Positions 50,157 through 58,540 of a stretch of 64,000 nt of DNA are shown one piece after another. Location: the NCBI GenBank assembly GCA_965544035.1, contig CBEULR010000004.1, positions 62,001 to 126,000 of the forward strand. The letters run 5' to 3'. This DNA is from CBEULR01 sp965544035. GTDB lineage: Bacteria; Bacillota; Desulfotomaculia; Desulfotomaculales; Desulforudaceae. Position 1 is the stretch's first letter, and each line of letters opens with the position of its first letter. The translations under genes and the position numbers were made by a program. The notes beneath the pieces are model-generated. The model worked only from the letters and a program-made list of their open reading frames with translations. It was not told the origin of the DNA and ran no database searches.

Positions 50157-51407
50157 CTAAATAGTTATACTCACCGTTCTATCCTCAGGATCCCAGTCCA
50201 CATCGGCCCCAAAAGCCTCCGCGATAAACCGGTACGGCAACATCACCCGGCCCTGCACCAACTGTGACGCCACATCCATCTCCACTGTCGTCCCGTTCAC
50301 GATTAGCTGCTTTGTTCCGGGCCTGGTTTTAATTGTCTTGCCGTGCCCGGTCAGTGTGGCCACGGCTCCATCCCACTTGATATCATCGGGCTCAACCCCC
50401 AGGCTAAGCCCCACATATCTCAAGGGCAAGAACAGACGCCCTTCTTTAATATACGGTACCACGTCCAGCGTCAGGGAGGTGCCGTTGACGATGTACAGAT
50501 CCCGTCCCACGAAGAACCGGGCCTCTATTTCCGGGGCGGTCGCCCGCGCCAGCACGAGCGTGACATCGCGGGGCAGATCGATGCCGCTCACGCGCACCTT
50601 GACGTCACCCTCGAGCAGGGTTCTATGCGCGGCCACAAAGCCGGACAGCGCGAAACTGCCCTTGTTACGGACTGCCGTCTCCCGGATGTCCACATAAAGC
50701 TGTCCCGGGTTATCCTCATCCACCCGGGCCGTCGGCTCATAGCCTCCATCCAGCACTACCTCGGCCTCCGCCGCCCCCCAGCTGAACCCCTCCGGCAGGT
50801 CAAACCGCAGCGTGCCCGATCCGGCGCGCAGAGTTGCTTTCTTCGATTCAGCCACCTCCAACCGGAAGGGAATTTCCAGCCCGGGGGTGATCGCACGCAC
50901 CACCGTGGGCGTGCTTGACAGATTCACTTCACCACCGGCTATGCGTCCGATCAGAAGCTCGTCATTGGTAAACTGGCCATCGATGGCATTAACCTTGAGC
51001 GTGATGTCCCCTTTCGCCCCCGACGGCACCATAACACTTACCGGCACCGAAAAAGTCAGTTCCCGGGGGTCACCCGTATACACTATCCGCAGACCGAATT
51101 CGTTCTTCTGGCCCGTAACCGTGATATCCATAGATACGTGCGGATTCTCCGTCGCCCGAACCGGCCCCTCCACCACGGCCGTGTAGCCCTGGGGCAAGGC
51201 CACGATCGCGTGATGCTCCCCTTCCTGCAAAGGGGAGAACTCAACGACAAGCATACCGAGGCTCACCGCCTGGGTCTGCGGCGCGGTCACCGTGGTCACC
51301 CCGGTTGTCCGGTAAGATACCTTTTCCGCACCCGCTGCAAAACCCGGAAACAGCAGCAACACCACTGCCAGCACCAAACCCCGTACCCACCAACTGTGCT
51401 TGGACAT
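50157..51407 (-). CDS. Exported surface protein with C-terminal copper-amine-oxidase-N-like domain (3)
   Basis: About 416 residues, with the same layout as the short paralogue at 46955-48214: signal peptide (GLVLAVVLLLFPGFAAG), first module LGMLVVEFSPLQEGEHHAIV, one repeat (VAESKKATLRAGSGTLRFDL, PEGFSWGAAEAEVVLDGG), and the terminal pair LFLPLRYVGLSLGVEPDDIK and VMLPYRFIAEAFGADVDWDP. ATG is chosen because GGGGGAGGG stands 7 bases upstream. It follows the large paralogue at 51574-53730, separated by a bidirectional terminator, and precedes the TolC-family gene by about 60 bases. Confidence 0.84.
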   Translation of the reverse strand: MSKHSWWVRGLVLAVVLLLFPGFAAGAEKVSYRTTGVTTVTAPQTQAVSLGMLVVEFSPLQEGEHHAIVALPQGYTAVVEGPVRATENPHVSMDITVTGQKNEFGLRIVYTGDPRELTFSVPVSVMVPSGAKGDITLKVNAIDGQFTNDELLIGRIAGGEVNLSSTPTVVRAITPGLEIPFRLEVAESKKATLRAGSGTLRFDLPEGFSWGAAEAEVVLDGGYEPTARVDEDNPGQLYVDIRETAVRNKGSFALSGFVAAHRTLLEGDVKVRVSGIDLPRDVTLVLARATAPEIEARFFVGRDLYIVNGTSLTLDVVPYIKEGRLFLPLRYVGLSLGVEPDDIKWDGAVATLTGHGKTIKTRPGTKQLIVNGTTVEMDVASQLVQGRVMLPYRFIAEAFGADVDWDPEDRTVSITI

Positions 51408-51510
51408 CCAAAGACCCTCCCCCGCCCGAAAAAATGTTGCTTTCAAACCAAGTAAGTGTCATGGCCAGTATAAATTGCCTTGCCGCCCCTGTCAACGCCA
51501 CTGGTTTATA

Positions 51511-51542
51511 AAAAAACCCGGGTCCGAAGACCCGGGTTTTTT
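51511..51542. terminator. Bidirectional intrinsic terminator
   Basis: AAAAAACCCGGGTC..GACCCGGGTTTTTT, a perfect stem with A/T tails on both sides, between stalk proteins 4 and 3. Confidence 0.9.
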
Positions 51543-51573
51543 ATACGGTTCCGTTATCCGATGGCTGTTGTGT

Positions 51574-53730
51574 TTACAGTTCCATCGTCACGGTCTGGGT
51601 GGTCTGATCCCAATCCACCTGAGCGCCAAAGGCCATGGCGATCCACCGGAACGGGAGCATGGTCCGGCCGTTGGTGATTTCCGGAGCAACATCCATATTG
51701 ATGGTTGCGCCGTTCACGACCATCCCCTTGCTGCCGATGGTTACCTGGACGACCTTATCACCCTTCATCAGGGTAGCGGTCTTGCCATCCCAGAAGATGT
51801 TGTCTTCGGCAACACCCAGAGCGTAGCCGACATAGCGCACGGGCAGGTAGGTGCGGCCGTCCTTCACATACGGGGCCACATCCATGCTCTGCTCCACACC
51901 GTTCACGGTGTAGGTGGTGGAGCCGATCACGAAGGTCGCATTCTGCTTCTCTTCACCCGGAGCCGGGGTCACGCAGGCGGCGTTGACCACGGTCGCGGCG
52001 ACTGTGTCTCTCGGGAAGAGCGCCACAGCCCCTCTGGCTTTGTTCACGAGGCCATCGTTCGCTTCGTCAAGTGCATCGCCCTCGAACTTCAGCTCAACCT
52101 CGCCCTCGGGGTACGCGCGGTCCACGGTCACCGTAATGCCGCTGATCTTGATCGTGCTGGCCTTGGAGCTCTCGGCATCGATCGTGAGGATCAGGCTATT
52201 GGTGGTTTTCTTCAGGCTAACCTCAATGTCGCCCTCGGTAACTTCCACCTTCGGCGTAGCGTTAAAGCTCACGCCACTCAGCGACGGGCTGATCACGAGG
52301 TCCTTGTTTCTCTTCAGGGTTTCGGCTTCGGCCTCGGTGATCACAAGGTCACCGGCTGCCTGGTTCTGGACACCGATCTTCACGTTCGGCTTCTCGGCGG
52401 TCACGGTGATGGGAGCGACCACTTCAGCCACTACCACTTCGCCCGAAACACCGGCGCTGCCGTCTATTTCGACCTCAAGGTCGCCGCGGAAATTAACGGC
52501 CGTGTTTACCGTGGCTTTTTCCACAACGATCTTGCCCGACTTATTGGTGCTCTGTCCGGTCACAACAATTTTCATAGTCTTTCTGTCATTGGTAATGCTG
52601 GCTGTGGCATTCACATGGGTGTTGTCCAAGTTGCCCGCGTCTTCCCATTCCACGCCCTTCGGCAGGGTCAGAAGAATGGTTCTATTCTGGATAAGGCTTA
52701 CAGGGGCAGTTTCCTCGATGACGATCTCGCCGATCGGCTGATCAACCCGGCCGGCCAGGATTTCGGTGGCATCCTCAACGCTGACTTCAACCCCGAAATC
52801 AACGTACTGGGAAACCACGAGGCTGGACGGGTTAACGGAGCTCACGCCGCTCAGGGAAACTTCGACATCGCCGTATTTGGCCTCAAACTCGTCAATACTT
52901 ACAGTAGCCGCTACTTTGACAACACTCGCTTGGGTACTCTGCGTCGTTACATTGAGCTGCAAGGTACGGTTGTTGGTTCCGGTTATGGTAGCGGTATTGC
53001 CGCCAGCAAACGCGAAGTCACCGTGAAGAACAGCCTGTTGGGTAACGGTATTCCAAGAGAAACCCTTAGGCAGCGTAATCTTCAGGCTCGCGCCAGTTTT
53101 GAGAGCAGCAGGTTTATTCTCCTTAATGGTGAAAACAATCTCGTTCGCAGTTACGCTGCCCTCGTTCAAAAAGTCGGGACCATCCGCAGTGACATCAACG
53201 GCAGCGGAAGGAACGACGCCAGCCACCACTTTACCATCATCCAGCTGACCATCCACGCCGATGATTTCGACGGTGATGTCGCCGGAGAAGCCCGCCGGGA
53301 CCGTAACGTTGTTCAACGGAATGGTGGCTTCCACTTTTTCAGTTTTTGCGCCGGCGCCCGCATTATTAATATTAAACTTAAACTCGTTCGGACCGCAGGG
53401 AGCGGTGCCCGGCTGAGTCACAATGGCACCCGTCGCGCCGGAAGCCGAAGACACGGTTATGGTCACTGGTCCATCGGGCGCAGCGGCCGGTATAATAAAG
53501 TCTTTCGGCAACTTAACAATCGCCTCGGCAGTGGAACCTGCCGCCATCGGGTCAATCTTGATATACAGGGCCCCCAGATTGCCTTTAGCGCCGGCAGCCA
53601 ATGTGGGTTTGTCCAACGCGTAGTAGCTGGTCACCGACGCACTCGCCGGACCGGCAAACGGAAGCACAAACGCCAGCGCGAAAATCAGCGCGGTCAGCAG
53701 TGCAAAGGTTTTGTTACGGAATTTATACAC
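51574..53730 (-). CDS. Exported surface protein with C-terminal copper-amine-oxidase-N-like domain (4), possible S-layer protein
   Basis: A 718-residue protein with signal peptide (LIFALAFVLPFAGPASAS), first module LGALYIKIDPMAAGSTAEAI, three middle repeats (IKENKPAALKTGASLKITLP and GFSWNTVTQQAVLHGD in the second) and the terminal pair TYLPVRYVGYALGVAEDNIF / MLPFRWIAMAFGAQVDWDQT. Its ribosome site, AAGGAGG 7 bases before GTG, is the strongest of the four paralogues, and its codon use and composition are less GC-rich than its neighbours, both consistent with very high expression. A long leader (more than 400 bases) lies upstream. It may be a main surface-layer component; this is inference. Confidence 0.83.
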   Translation of the reverse strand: MYKFRNKTFALLTALIFALAFVLPFAGPASASVTSYYALDKPTLAAGAKGNLGALYIKIDPMAAGSTAEAIVKLPKDFIIPAAAPDGPVTITVSSASGATGAIVTQPGTAPCGPNEFKFNINNAGAGAKTEKVEATIPLNNVTVPAGFSGDITVEIIGVDGQLDDGKVVAGVVPSAAVDVTADGPDFLNEGSVTANEIVFTIKENKPAALKTGASLKITLPKGFSWNTVTQQAVLHGDFAFAGGNTATITGTNNRTLQLNVTTQSTQASVVKVAATVSIDEFEAKYGDVEVSLSGVSSVNPSSLVVSQYVDFGVEVSVEDATEILAGRVDQPIGEIVIEETAPVSLIQNRTILLTLPKGVEWEDAGNLDNTHVNATASITNDRKTMKIVVTGQSTNKSGKIVVEKATVNTAVNFRGDLEVEIDGSAGVSGEVVVAEVVAPITVTAEKPNVKIGVQNQAAGDLVITEAEAETLKRNKDLVISPSLSGVSFNATPKVEVTEGDIEVSLKKTTNSLILTIDAESSKASTIKISGITVTVDRAYPEGEVELKFEGDALDEANDGLVNKARGAVALFPRDTVAATVVNAACVTPAPGEEKQNATFVIGSTTYTVNGVEQSMDVAPYVKDGRTYLPVRYVGYALGVAEDNIFWDGKTATLMKGDKVVQVTIGSKGMVVNGATINMDVAPEITNGRTMLPFRWIAMAFGAQVDWDQTTQTVTMEL

Positions 53731-54185
53731 CGCGTATCCTCCTTGTTTGTTTTAGATTTGGGCTTACGCCCCGGAAACAAAGGTGCTTATAGTGGTTGTC
53801 GCCGGTTAATCAGTCTAACGGCTAACCTACCAACGACCAACGACTGTTCCGGCATCCCCCCTTCCGTTCACGGCCTGTGCCGCGCCAAATTTGAAGGTGC
53901 TATAGGTGTCTAACTGCCTGGGTTCCAAGAGACTGTTATCGAGCACTAGTTTCTGCACAGTCTCCCGTGAACCGGCAAACCTGGATGACGCCGCACAATC
54001 ACGGTATATTCTACGCGCGGCGGCAGAACTCCTCCTGCCCTGGCGGCATTCTCCTGATTTACCTGGTTAGTTAGACGGGCCGGGTTTCAAAAAAGTTCCG
54101 TGTTTGCGAAAAAATTTTGCACCCCGAAAAGGGAAACCGAGGGGCCCGCACCTCAAGAAGGCCGGGTTAAAGCTGCGAAACGGTA
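53731..54185. other. Long intergenic leader between stalk protein 4 and the TetR promoter
   Basis: About 455 bases without a gene. It is less GC-rich than average and includes an unmatched hairpin GGGGCGTAAGCCC just upstream of the stalk-protein ribosome site (minus strand). No riboswitch consensus (cyclic di-GMP, SAM, T-box) could be fitted with confidence. A promoter for the stalk protein is expected here but was not pinned down. Confidence 0.55.
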
Positions 54186-54238
54186 TTGACGGGGACAAAC
54201 CGCAGGATATAAAATCCAAGTAACCGTTTGGTTACTTG
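54186..54238 (+). promoter_or_regulatory. Promoter and palindromic operator of the TetR gene
   Basis: TTGACG (54186-54191), 16 bases, TATAAA (54208-54213). Immediately after the -10 box comes a perfect palindrome CAAGTAACC-GTTT-GGTTACTTG (54217-54238), sitting on the expected transcription start. This is the classic position for TetR autorepression. Confidence 0.8.
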
Positions 54239-54265
54239 TTGTGTTTGGCTATGGAAGGGAGCATC

Positions 54266-54913
54266 GTGACGGAACAAAAACGGAATCCCAAAGAGTCACG
54301 CAGCCGCATCTTGCAGGCGGCAACCACCCTCTTTGCGGCAAAGGGTTTCGACGGCACCGGGGTGAACGAGATCGCCGATGCCGCCGGACTGAACAAGCGC
54401 ATGATCTACCATTATTTCGGCAGTAAAGAGGGTTTATATGTGGAGGTGCTGCGGGACAGCTACCGGCGGCTGTTGGATATGGAGCGCGAAGTGGGCGAAA
54501 CCGGTTTACCCCCCCTGAACAAAGTGAAGGCTTACATCCGGCGCTATTTCTACTTTCTGGCCCAAAACGAAGAATTCGTGAAGCTGTTGCAGTGGGAGTC
54601 GCTCCAGGCCCACCGTTTTTCGCACCTGGTACTGCCCGAAATCACCCAGACTGCGCTGCCCAGACTGAGCGCCATCCTGGAAAACGGGGTGCGGGAGGGC
54701 GTTTTCCGCCGGGATCTGGATGTCCGGCACCTCTTGATCAGCATCAACGCGATGTGCCTGCATTATTTTTCCCGCCAGCACGTCTATCAGTTCTTCTGGA
54801 GGCGGGATATGGCGGACCCGGATATGCTGGAGGAGCGGCTGCAGCATATCCTGGATTTCACCCTGCGTGGCATGTTGGCACCGAAAACCAGACCAGAAGA
54901 GGGAACGGAGTGA
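54266..54913 (+). CDS. TetR family transcriptional regulator
   Basis: About 215 residues with an N-terminal helix-turn-helix (SRSRILQAATTLFAAKGFDG.. then LNKRMIYHYFGSKEGLYVEV, residues about 12-58) and a C-terminal ligand domain that resembles the YsiA/AcrR group (FLAQNEEFVKLLQWESLQAH). GTG is chosen because AAGGGAG precedes it; a longer frame begins at 54236. Its own operator overlaps the promoter. The stop overlaps the start of the hlyD fragment, so it controls the export operon, which is now damaged. Confidence 0.92.
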   Translation: MTEQKRNPKESRSRILQAATTLFAAKGFDGTGVNEIADAAGLNKRMIYHYFGSKEGLYVEVLRDSYRRLLDMEREVGETGLPPLNKVKAYIRRYFYFLAQNEEFVKLLQWESLQAHRFSHLVLPEITQTALPRLSAILENGVREGVFRRDLDVRHLLISINAMCLHYFSRQHVYQFFWRRDMADPDMLEERLQHILDFTLRGMLAPKTRPEEGTE

Positions 54914-54915
54914 AG

Positions 54916-55520
54916 ATGATGTCGGCCGAAACCTTCAAGCGCATTGACCGGAGGAAGCGAAGCCTGCTGGTGGCGTTAGCGCTCCTGGTATTGCCGGCGG
55001 TGATGATGTTTGCCGGATATCTCACCCGGCAAAGCACGGTCATCGCGGAGGAGCGGGCGAGCCTGACGGCCACCGGCACCATTGAGGGCAAACAGGTGAA
55101 CGCCTCCTTTAAAATTCCCGGCAAGCTGGCCTCCATATTAGTGGAGGAGGGTGCGCGGGTGGAAGAGGGGCAGGCTTTGGCCGCGCTGGAAAACCAGCAG
55201 CTGCTGGCCAAGCTGACCCAGGCCGAAGGCGCCTACGAGGCGGCGCGGGCCCAAGCCGCCCAGGCGGGCAGCGCGATGACCCTCACGGCGGAGCAGGTGG
55301 AAGCCACGATCGCCCAGTTGGAGGCCAAGGTGGCGCAGGCCGAGGTAGGTTTGAAGGATGCCCGGCAGCTGTATGAGCGGGTGTCTGCACTTTACGAGGC
55401 GGGCGCCGTGGCAGCCAGCGAATACGACAAGGCGGAAAACAATCTTAACCTGGCCCAGAGGCAGCTGGATGAGGCCCGGGCCGGGCTGGAACAGGCACTG
55501 GCCGCCCGGACGCAGATCCG
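54916..55520 (+). pseudogene. HlyD-type membrane-fusion protein, C-terminally truncated
   Basis: The first 200 or so residues of a HlyD/EmrA-like adaptor: membrane helix (LLVALALLVLPAVMMFAGYL), lipoyl half-motif ASFKIPGKLASILVEEGARV, coiled-coil hairpin (MTLTAEQVEATIAQLEAKVA, then YDKAENNLNLAQRQLDEARA). At AARTQIR the sense ends: the frame runs on only in unrelated sequence to 55599. The missing second half (beta-barrel part) and the next gene start have been replaced by the middle of an ABC-2 permease. ATG has GGAG 5 bases upstream; GTG at 54910 is also possible. Confidence 0.85.
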
Positions 55521-55861
55521 GCACCTTATTACTGTTCACCCTTCTGTTTATCATCGCGGTGCACAGTGTGGGCACTTTGATGTCCAGCCTCGCCCGTAAC
55601 GCGGTGGGCGCCACCCGGCTGGGCATGGCCACCGCCCTGCCCTCCTTTGTGGTGTGCGGTTACACCTGGCCGCTGGAAGCGATGCATCCGGTGGTGCAGG
55701 CCGTGGTGAAGGTCCTGCCGCAAACCTGGTTTTTCCAGGGGTTTAACTATCTAACTTTTAAGGACCCGGGCTGGCCCTTTATGAGCACCTATTTTCTGGC
55801 GCTCGTGATCATCGCGGTGGTTTGCTACGGGGTCGCCGCCGTCTTTACGGCGCGGAAATAG
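55521..55861 (+). pseudogene. ABC-2 type permease, 3' fragment
   Basis: In a different frame from hlyD, the sequence LLLFTLLFIIAVHSVGTLMS..MATALPSFVVCGYTWPLEAM..PQTWFFQGFNYLTFKDPGWP is the C-terminal third (about 110 residues) of an ABC-2 permease, closely like the end of the next intact gene (VFIISGYTWPATHIPDAVNG). It lacks a start and the first 250 residues. Together with the hlyD truncation it marks one deletion that removed the adaptor end, probably an ABC ATPase gene, and most of this permease. Confidence 0.82.
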
Positions 55862-55875
55862 GGGGTGTTAAGCGC

Positions 55876-57021
55876 GTGAGACAAATCTGGAATATCGCGT
55901 ACTACGAAATACGCCACATTCTGAAGGATCCGATCCTGCTGCTCATCGTGGCGGCCGTTCCCCTGTTCTACGCCACCGTGTTCGGTGCGGCCTTTGTCTC
56001 CGGGGTGCTGCGGGACATTCCCACCGGCATTGTCGACCTGGATAATAGCGCCCTCAGCCGTGAGGTGAGTACGGCCTTTCACGCCAGCCCGTATTTCCAC
56101 GTGCGCGGCGAAATAGATTCTTACGAGGTCCTGGAACGGGCGATGAAAGAGGGCACCGTGCGGGCGGGCGTGGTGATTCCGGAGGGCTTCGGCAGCGAGG
56201 TCGCCGGGCAACGGTCCGGCAAGGTCTTGATTGTGTATGACGGTTCCAACCTGATCTGGGGCTTTAACGTGCGCAAGAACGCGCTGGAGGTGATGAACGA
56301 TTTCAACGCCCGGCACGGGGCGAAGTACCTGGCCGGGCTGGGGTTCACCGAATCCGAGATCCGGCACACCCTGGACGGGGTGTCCCTGCATTACGAGTTC
56401 TGGTATAATCCCACCTACAGCTATGTGAACTTCTTGTTTATGGGGATTATGATCATGATCATTCACCAGATAGGCCTGCTGCCCGCCGGCCTGACGGTCA
56501 CGCGGGAGAAGGAGCAGAACACCTGGATCCAGTTCCTGTGCGCACCGCTGCCCCGGTGGAAGATTTTCCTGGGCAAGTCCCTGCCCTATCTGGCGGCCAA
56601 CTTCGTGAACTTCGGGCTGCTGGTGTGGCTGGCCGCCTCCTTTGTCCACGCCAAAGTGGCCGGATCACCGGCGCTGATTATGGCGCTGGGGGCGCTGTTC
56701 AGCGTGATCGTGGTGTCGGTGGGCTTTGTCATTTCGGTCTATGCGCCCAATTCCTTGCAGGCCACGCGGTTTATTCTGCCCCTGGCCTTCCCCGTCTTCA
56801 TCATCTCCGGTTACACCTGGCCGGCGACGCACATCCCGGACGCGGTCAACGGTTTGGCCCGGCTGCTGCCCTACACCTGGATGGCCGAGGGTTTCCGTAT
56901 GGTGACCATTAAAGAGCTGGGCTGGTCCCACGTGTGGCCGAACTTTGTGGCGCTCTCGGCGATGGCCGGCGCCGCCGTCCTCGCGGCGCTGAAGAGCAGG
57001 TGGTCACGCACTAAAGGATGA
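55876..57021 (+). CDS. ABC-2 type transporter permease (YhhJ/YbhR-like)
   Basis: A 381-residue membrane protein: one N-terminal helix (PILLLIVAAVPLFYATVFGA), an extracytoplasmic domain of about 140 residues (GIVDLDNSALSREVSTAFHA), and five helices in the second half, ending in FVALSAMAGAAVLAALKSRW. It is a full-length permease of the two-permease HlyD/ABC export systems. GTG is chosen because GGGGGTG stands upstream. The needed ATPase and partner permease are gone from this locus, so it may be non-functional or serve a distant ATPase. The last codons of a possible downstream gene are not seen. Confidence 0.88.
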   Translation: MRQIWNIAYYEIRHILKDPILLLIVAAVPLFYATVFGAAFVSGVLRDIPTGIVDLDNSALSREVSTAFHASPYFHVRGEIDSYEVLERAMKEGTVRAGVVIPEGFGSEVAGQRSGKVLIVYDGSNLIWGFNVRKNALEVMNDFNARHGAKYLAGLGFTESEIRHTLDGVSLHYEFWYNPTYSYVNFLFMGIMIMIIHQIGLLPAGLTVTREKEQNTWIQFLCAPLPRWKIFLGKSLPYLAANFVNFGLLVWLAASFVHAKVAGSPALIMALGALFSVIVVSVGFVISVYAPNSLQATRFILPLAFPVFIISGYTWPATHIPDAVNGLARLLPYTWMAEGFRMVTIKELGWSHVWPNFVALSAMAGAAVLAALKSRWSRTKG

Positions 57022-57154
57022 GCCGCGACTGAGCCGCTCACCACTAGAGTGTTGATAATTCTACGCTCTTCCAGGTGGGCATCAGTTGGGTCCAATAACC
57101 TGTGTAAAATCGAGTTGCTAATTCGAACGGAATGAGCCATCTTGGAGGAAAGGT

Positions 57155-57253
57155 ATGCCGCTCCAAGCATCAAAATTAATGCGCAAGGGAGGAATGGGTA
57201 TTATGTTCGGTTTGGGTAAAGAGTCTCTGCTTGTCAGGCTAACACCTTGTTAA
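57155..57253 (+). CDS. Possible 32-residue small ORF
   Basis: ATG follows GGAGGAAAGG; an inner ATG (57203) also has a ribosome site (GGGAGGA). The product is MPLQASKLMRKGGMGIMFGL then GKESLLVRLTPC. The inner part MFGLGKESLLV resembles TatA openings only superficially. I do not recognise it; it may be chance. Confidence 0.3.
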   Translation: MPLQASKLMRKGGMGIMFGLGKESLLVRLTPC

Positions 57254-57547
57254 TGGACAGTATAAAATCGGCCTGAAAACCGCCCGCTTCCCCGCCTGGC
57301 GGACATTGCTATGCCTTGAGGCTTAGCCGTTTGTCTTTCGGTGCGCTTTACACCATCTAAACCCGTAAGATCCGCACTGCTTGAAAAAAGCTACTTTAAC
57401 TGTCACTCAGCTTACCTTATGTTTACCTCATAATTGAATGTACCCTTTCGGGTTTCATCGGGGGCGTTCTGGCCCAACTCTCTCCACCAACAACTGCTAG
57501 ATCCATACCAGACTGATCAAACACCCCTGCTGTGGAAATCCCAATGA

Positions 57548-57721
57548 TCAATTAACTCTCGACCAAAACATATACTGCTCAATCACCTCGAACGTCCCAA
57601 AGCCGATGCTTCGGTCGTGTTTTCCAGATTCGATATTAAACCAGAGAAACCTTCCAAAATATCCCGAGTGATGAGGATGCGATGAGAGGCCAATAATCTC
57701 CACGATCAGGATATGTTTCCG
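57548..57721 (-). pseudogene. Decayed coding fragment of unknown gene
   Basis: An open frame of 58 codons with no start codon in reach, reading HILIVEIIGLSSHPHHSGYF, then GRFLWFNIESGKHDRSIGFG and TFEVIEQYMFWSRVN before a stop. The composition is protein-like. I cannot name the family. It is bounded upstream by a stop (TAG), so it is taken as a gene remnant. Confidence 0.4.
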
Positions 57722-57858
57722 CTATTTTCCTACACAAATCGGCGGGTTACCCTTTCAATACTATGGTAAATGCGCTAAATTATTAAATAGGTTAACAATT
57801 AGACTACAAGCCGGCAGGCTTTTGTTCATTAATTGTTACAAGAATGTGTACCGGGGCC

Positions 57859-57887
57859 GGAACTTTTCACCGAACCGCTCTGTCTAA
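57859..57887 (+). promoter_or_regulatory. ECF-type promoter of the sigma factor gene
   Basis: GGAACTT (57859-57865), 16 bases, GTCTAA (57882-57887), about 40 bases before the start codon. The GGAAC/GTC pattern fits autoregulated ECF sigma promoters. Confidence 0.65.
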
Positions 57888-57928
57888 GAATTGTCGGAAT
57901 AATTTACCGGCCCAGAGGAGAGTCTCCT

Positions 57929-58495
57929 TTGGACGATGTAAAGAAACTGGTGCGCCGGGCGCAGAAAGGCGACAAAGCCGCCTTCGAGCAACTGGTCACC
58001 TTATACCAGGATCGCATATATGGGCTCAGCTATCACCTGACCGGAAACCATGCCGATGCGCAGGACTTGGCACAGGAGGCCTTCGTGAAAGCATATTATG
58101 CGTTGAAGGGCTTTCGAAATGAGGCCGACTTCGGTACCTGGCTGCACCGGATTTCGGTGAATGTGTGGATCAATGTCAAGCGCAAACAGCGCCCGGTGGT
58201 GTCCCTCGATGAGCCGGTGAACACACACGACGGCGGCGAGGTGCAGCGGGAGCTTGCGGCGGCGGCCGAAACGCCGGAAGAGGCGGCCGAGCGCCGGGAA
58301 ACCCGGGATATGGTACGGGGAGCGTTAATGGAACTCTCTGCCGAACACCGGGCGGTGCTGGTGCTGCGGGAGATACAGGGTTACAGCTACGATGAGATCG
58401 CGGAAATCCTGGACTGTTCCCTGGGAACGGTGAAATCGCGGATCAGCCGGGCGCGGCGGGCGCTGCGGGAGCAGCTGGCCGGACGTTCCCGCTAA
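57929..58495 (+). CDS. ECF-family RNA polymerase sigma factor (SigW-like)
   Basis: A 188-residue sigma factor with region 2 (AFEQLVTLYQDRIYGLSYHL, DLAQEAFVKAYYALKGFRNE) and region 4 (LSAEHRAVLVLREIQGYSYD, EIAEILDCSLGTVKSRISRA). TTG is chosen as start because AGAGGAGAG stands 8 bases upstream; a longer frame begins at 57833. An ECF-type promoter lies directly upstream, so it probably activates itself. The next gene is its zinc-finger anti-sigma factor. Target genes are unknown; the nearby surface genes are candidates but none shows an obvious matching promoter. Confidence 0.93.
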   Translation: MDDVKKLVRRAQKGDKAAFEQLVTLYQDRIYGLSYHLTGNHADAQDLAQEAFVKAYYALKGFRNEADFGTWLHRISVNVWINVKRKQRPVVSLDEPVNTHDGGEVQRELAAAAETPEEAAERRETRDMVRGALMELSAEHRAVLVLREIQGYSYDEIAEILDCSLGTVKSRISRARRALREQLAGRSR

Positions 58496-58540
58496 GCGAA
58501 TATCTTGTAATGAAATTTTTCTGAAGGAGGTGACGCACAG

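Larger units (their letters stand above)
57022..57928. other. Degraded, gene-poor stretch
   Basis: About 900 bases after the permease. It is AT-richer than its surroundings and has many stops in all frames. It holds a possible 32-residue ORF near the start, a decayed minus-strand coding fragment in the middle, and the ECF sigma promoter at the end. It looks like the scar of the same rearrangements that damaged the export operon. Confidence 0.6.

Noticed and set aside
44627..53730. Copper amine oxidases
   Set aside because: Only the small N-terminal-type domain is present; there is no catalytic domain, topaquinone site or copper ligand set.
51400..53913. Plus-strand open frame of about 837 codons
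   Set aside because: Antisense shadow of stalk proteins 3 and 4; it crosses both genes and their terminator.
53731..54185. Possible cyclic di-GMP or other riboswitch in the long leader of stalk protein 4
   Set aside because: Fragments such as GGCAAACC appear in the wrong strand and without the matching parts; no consensus could be fitted.
57203..57253. TatA gene
   Set aside because: Only the first residues MFGLG match; the hydrophobic helix and the amphipathic part of TatA are missing.
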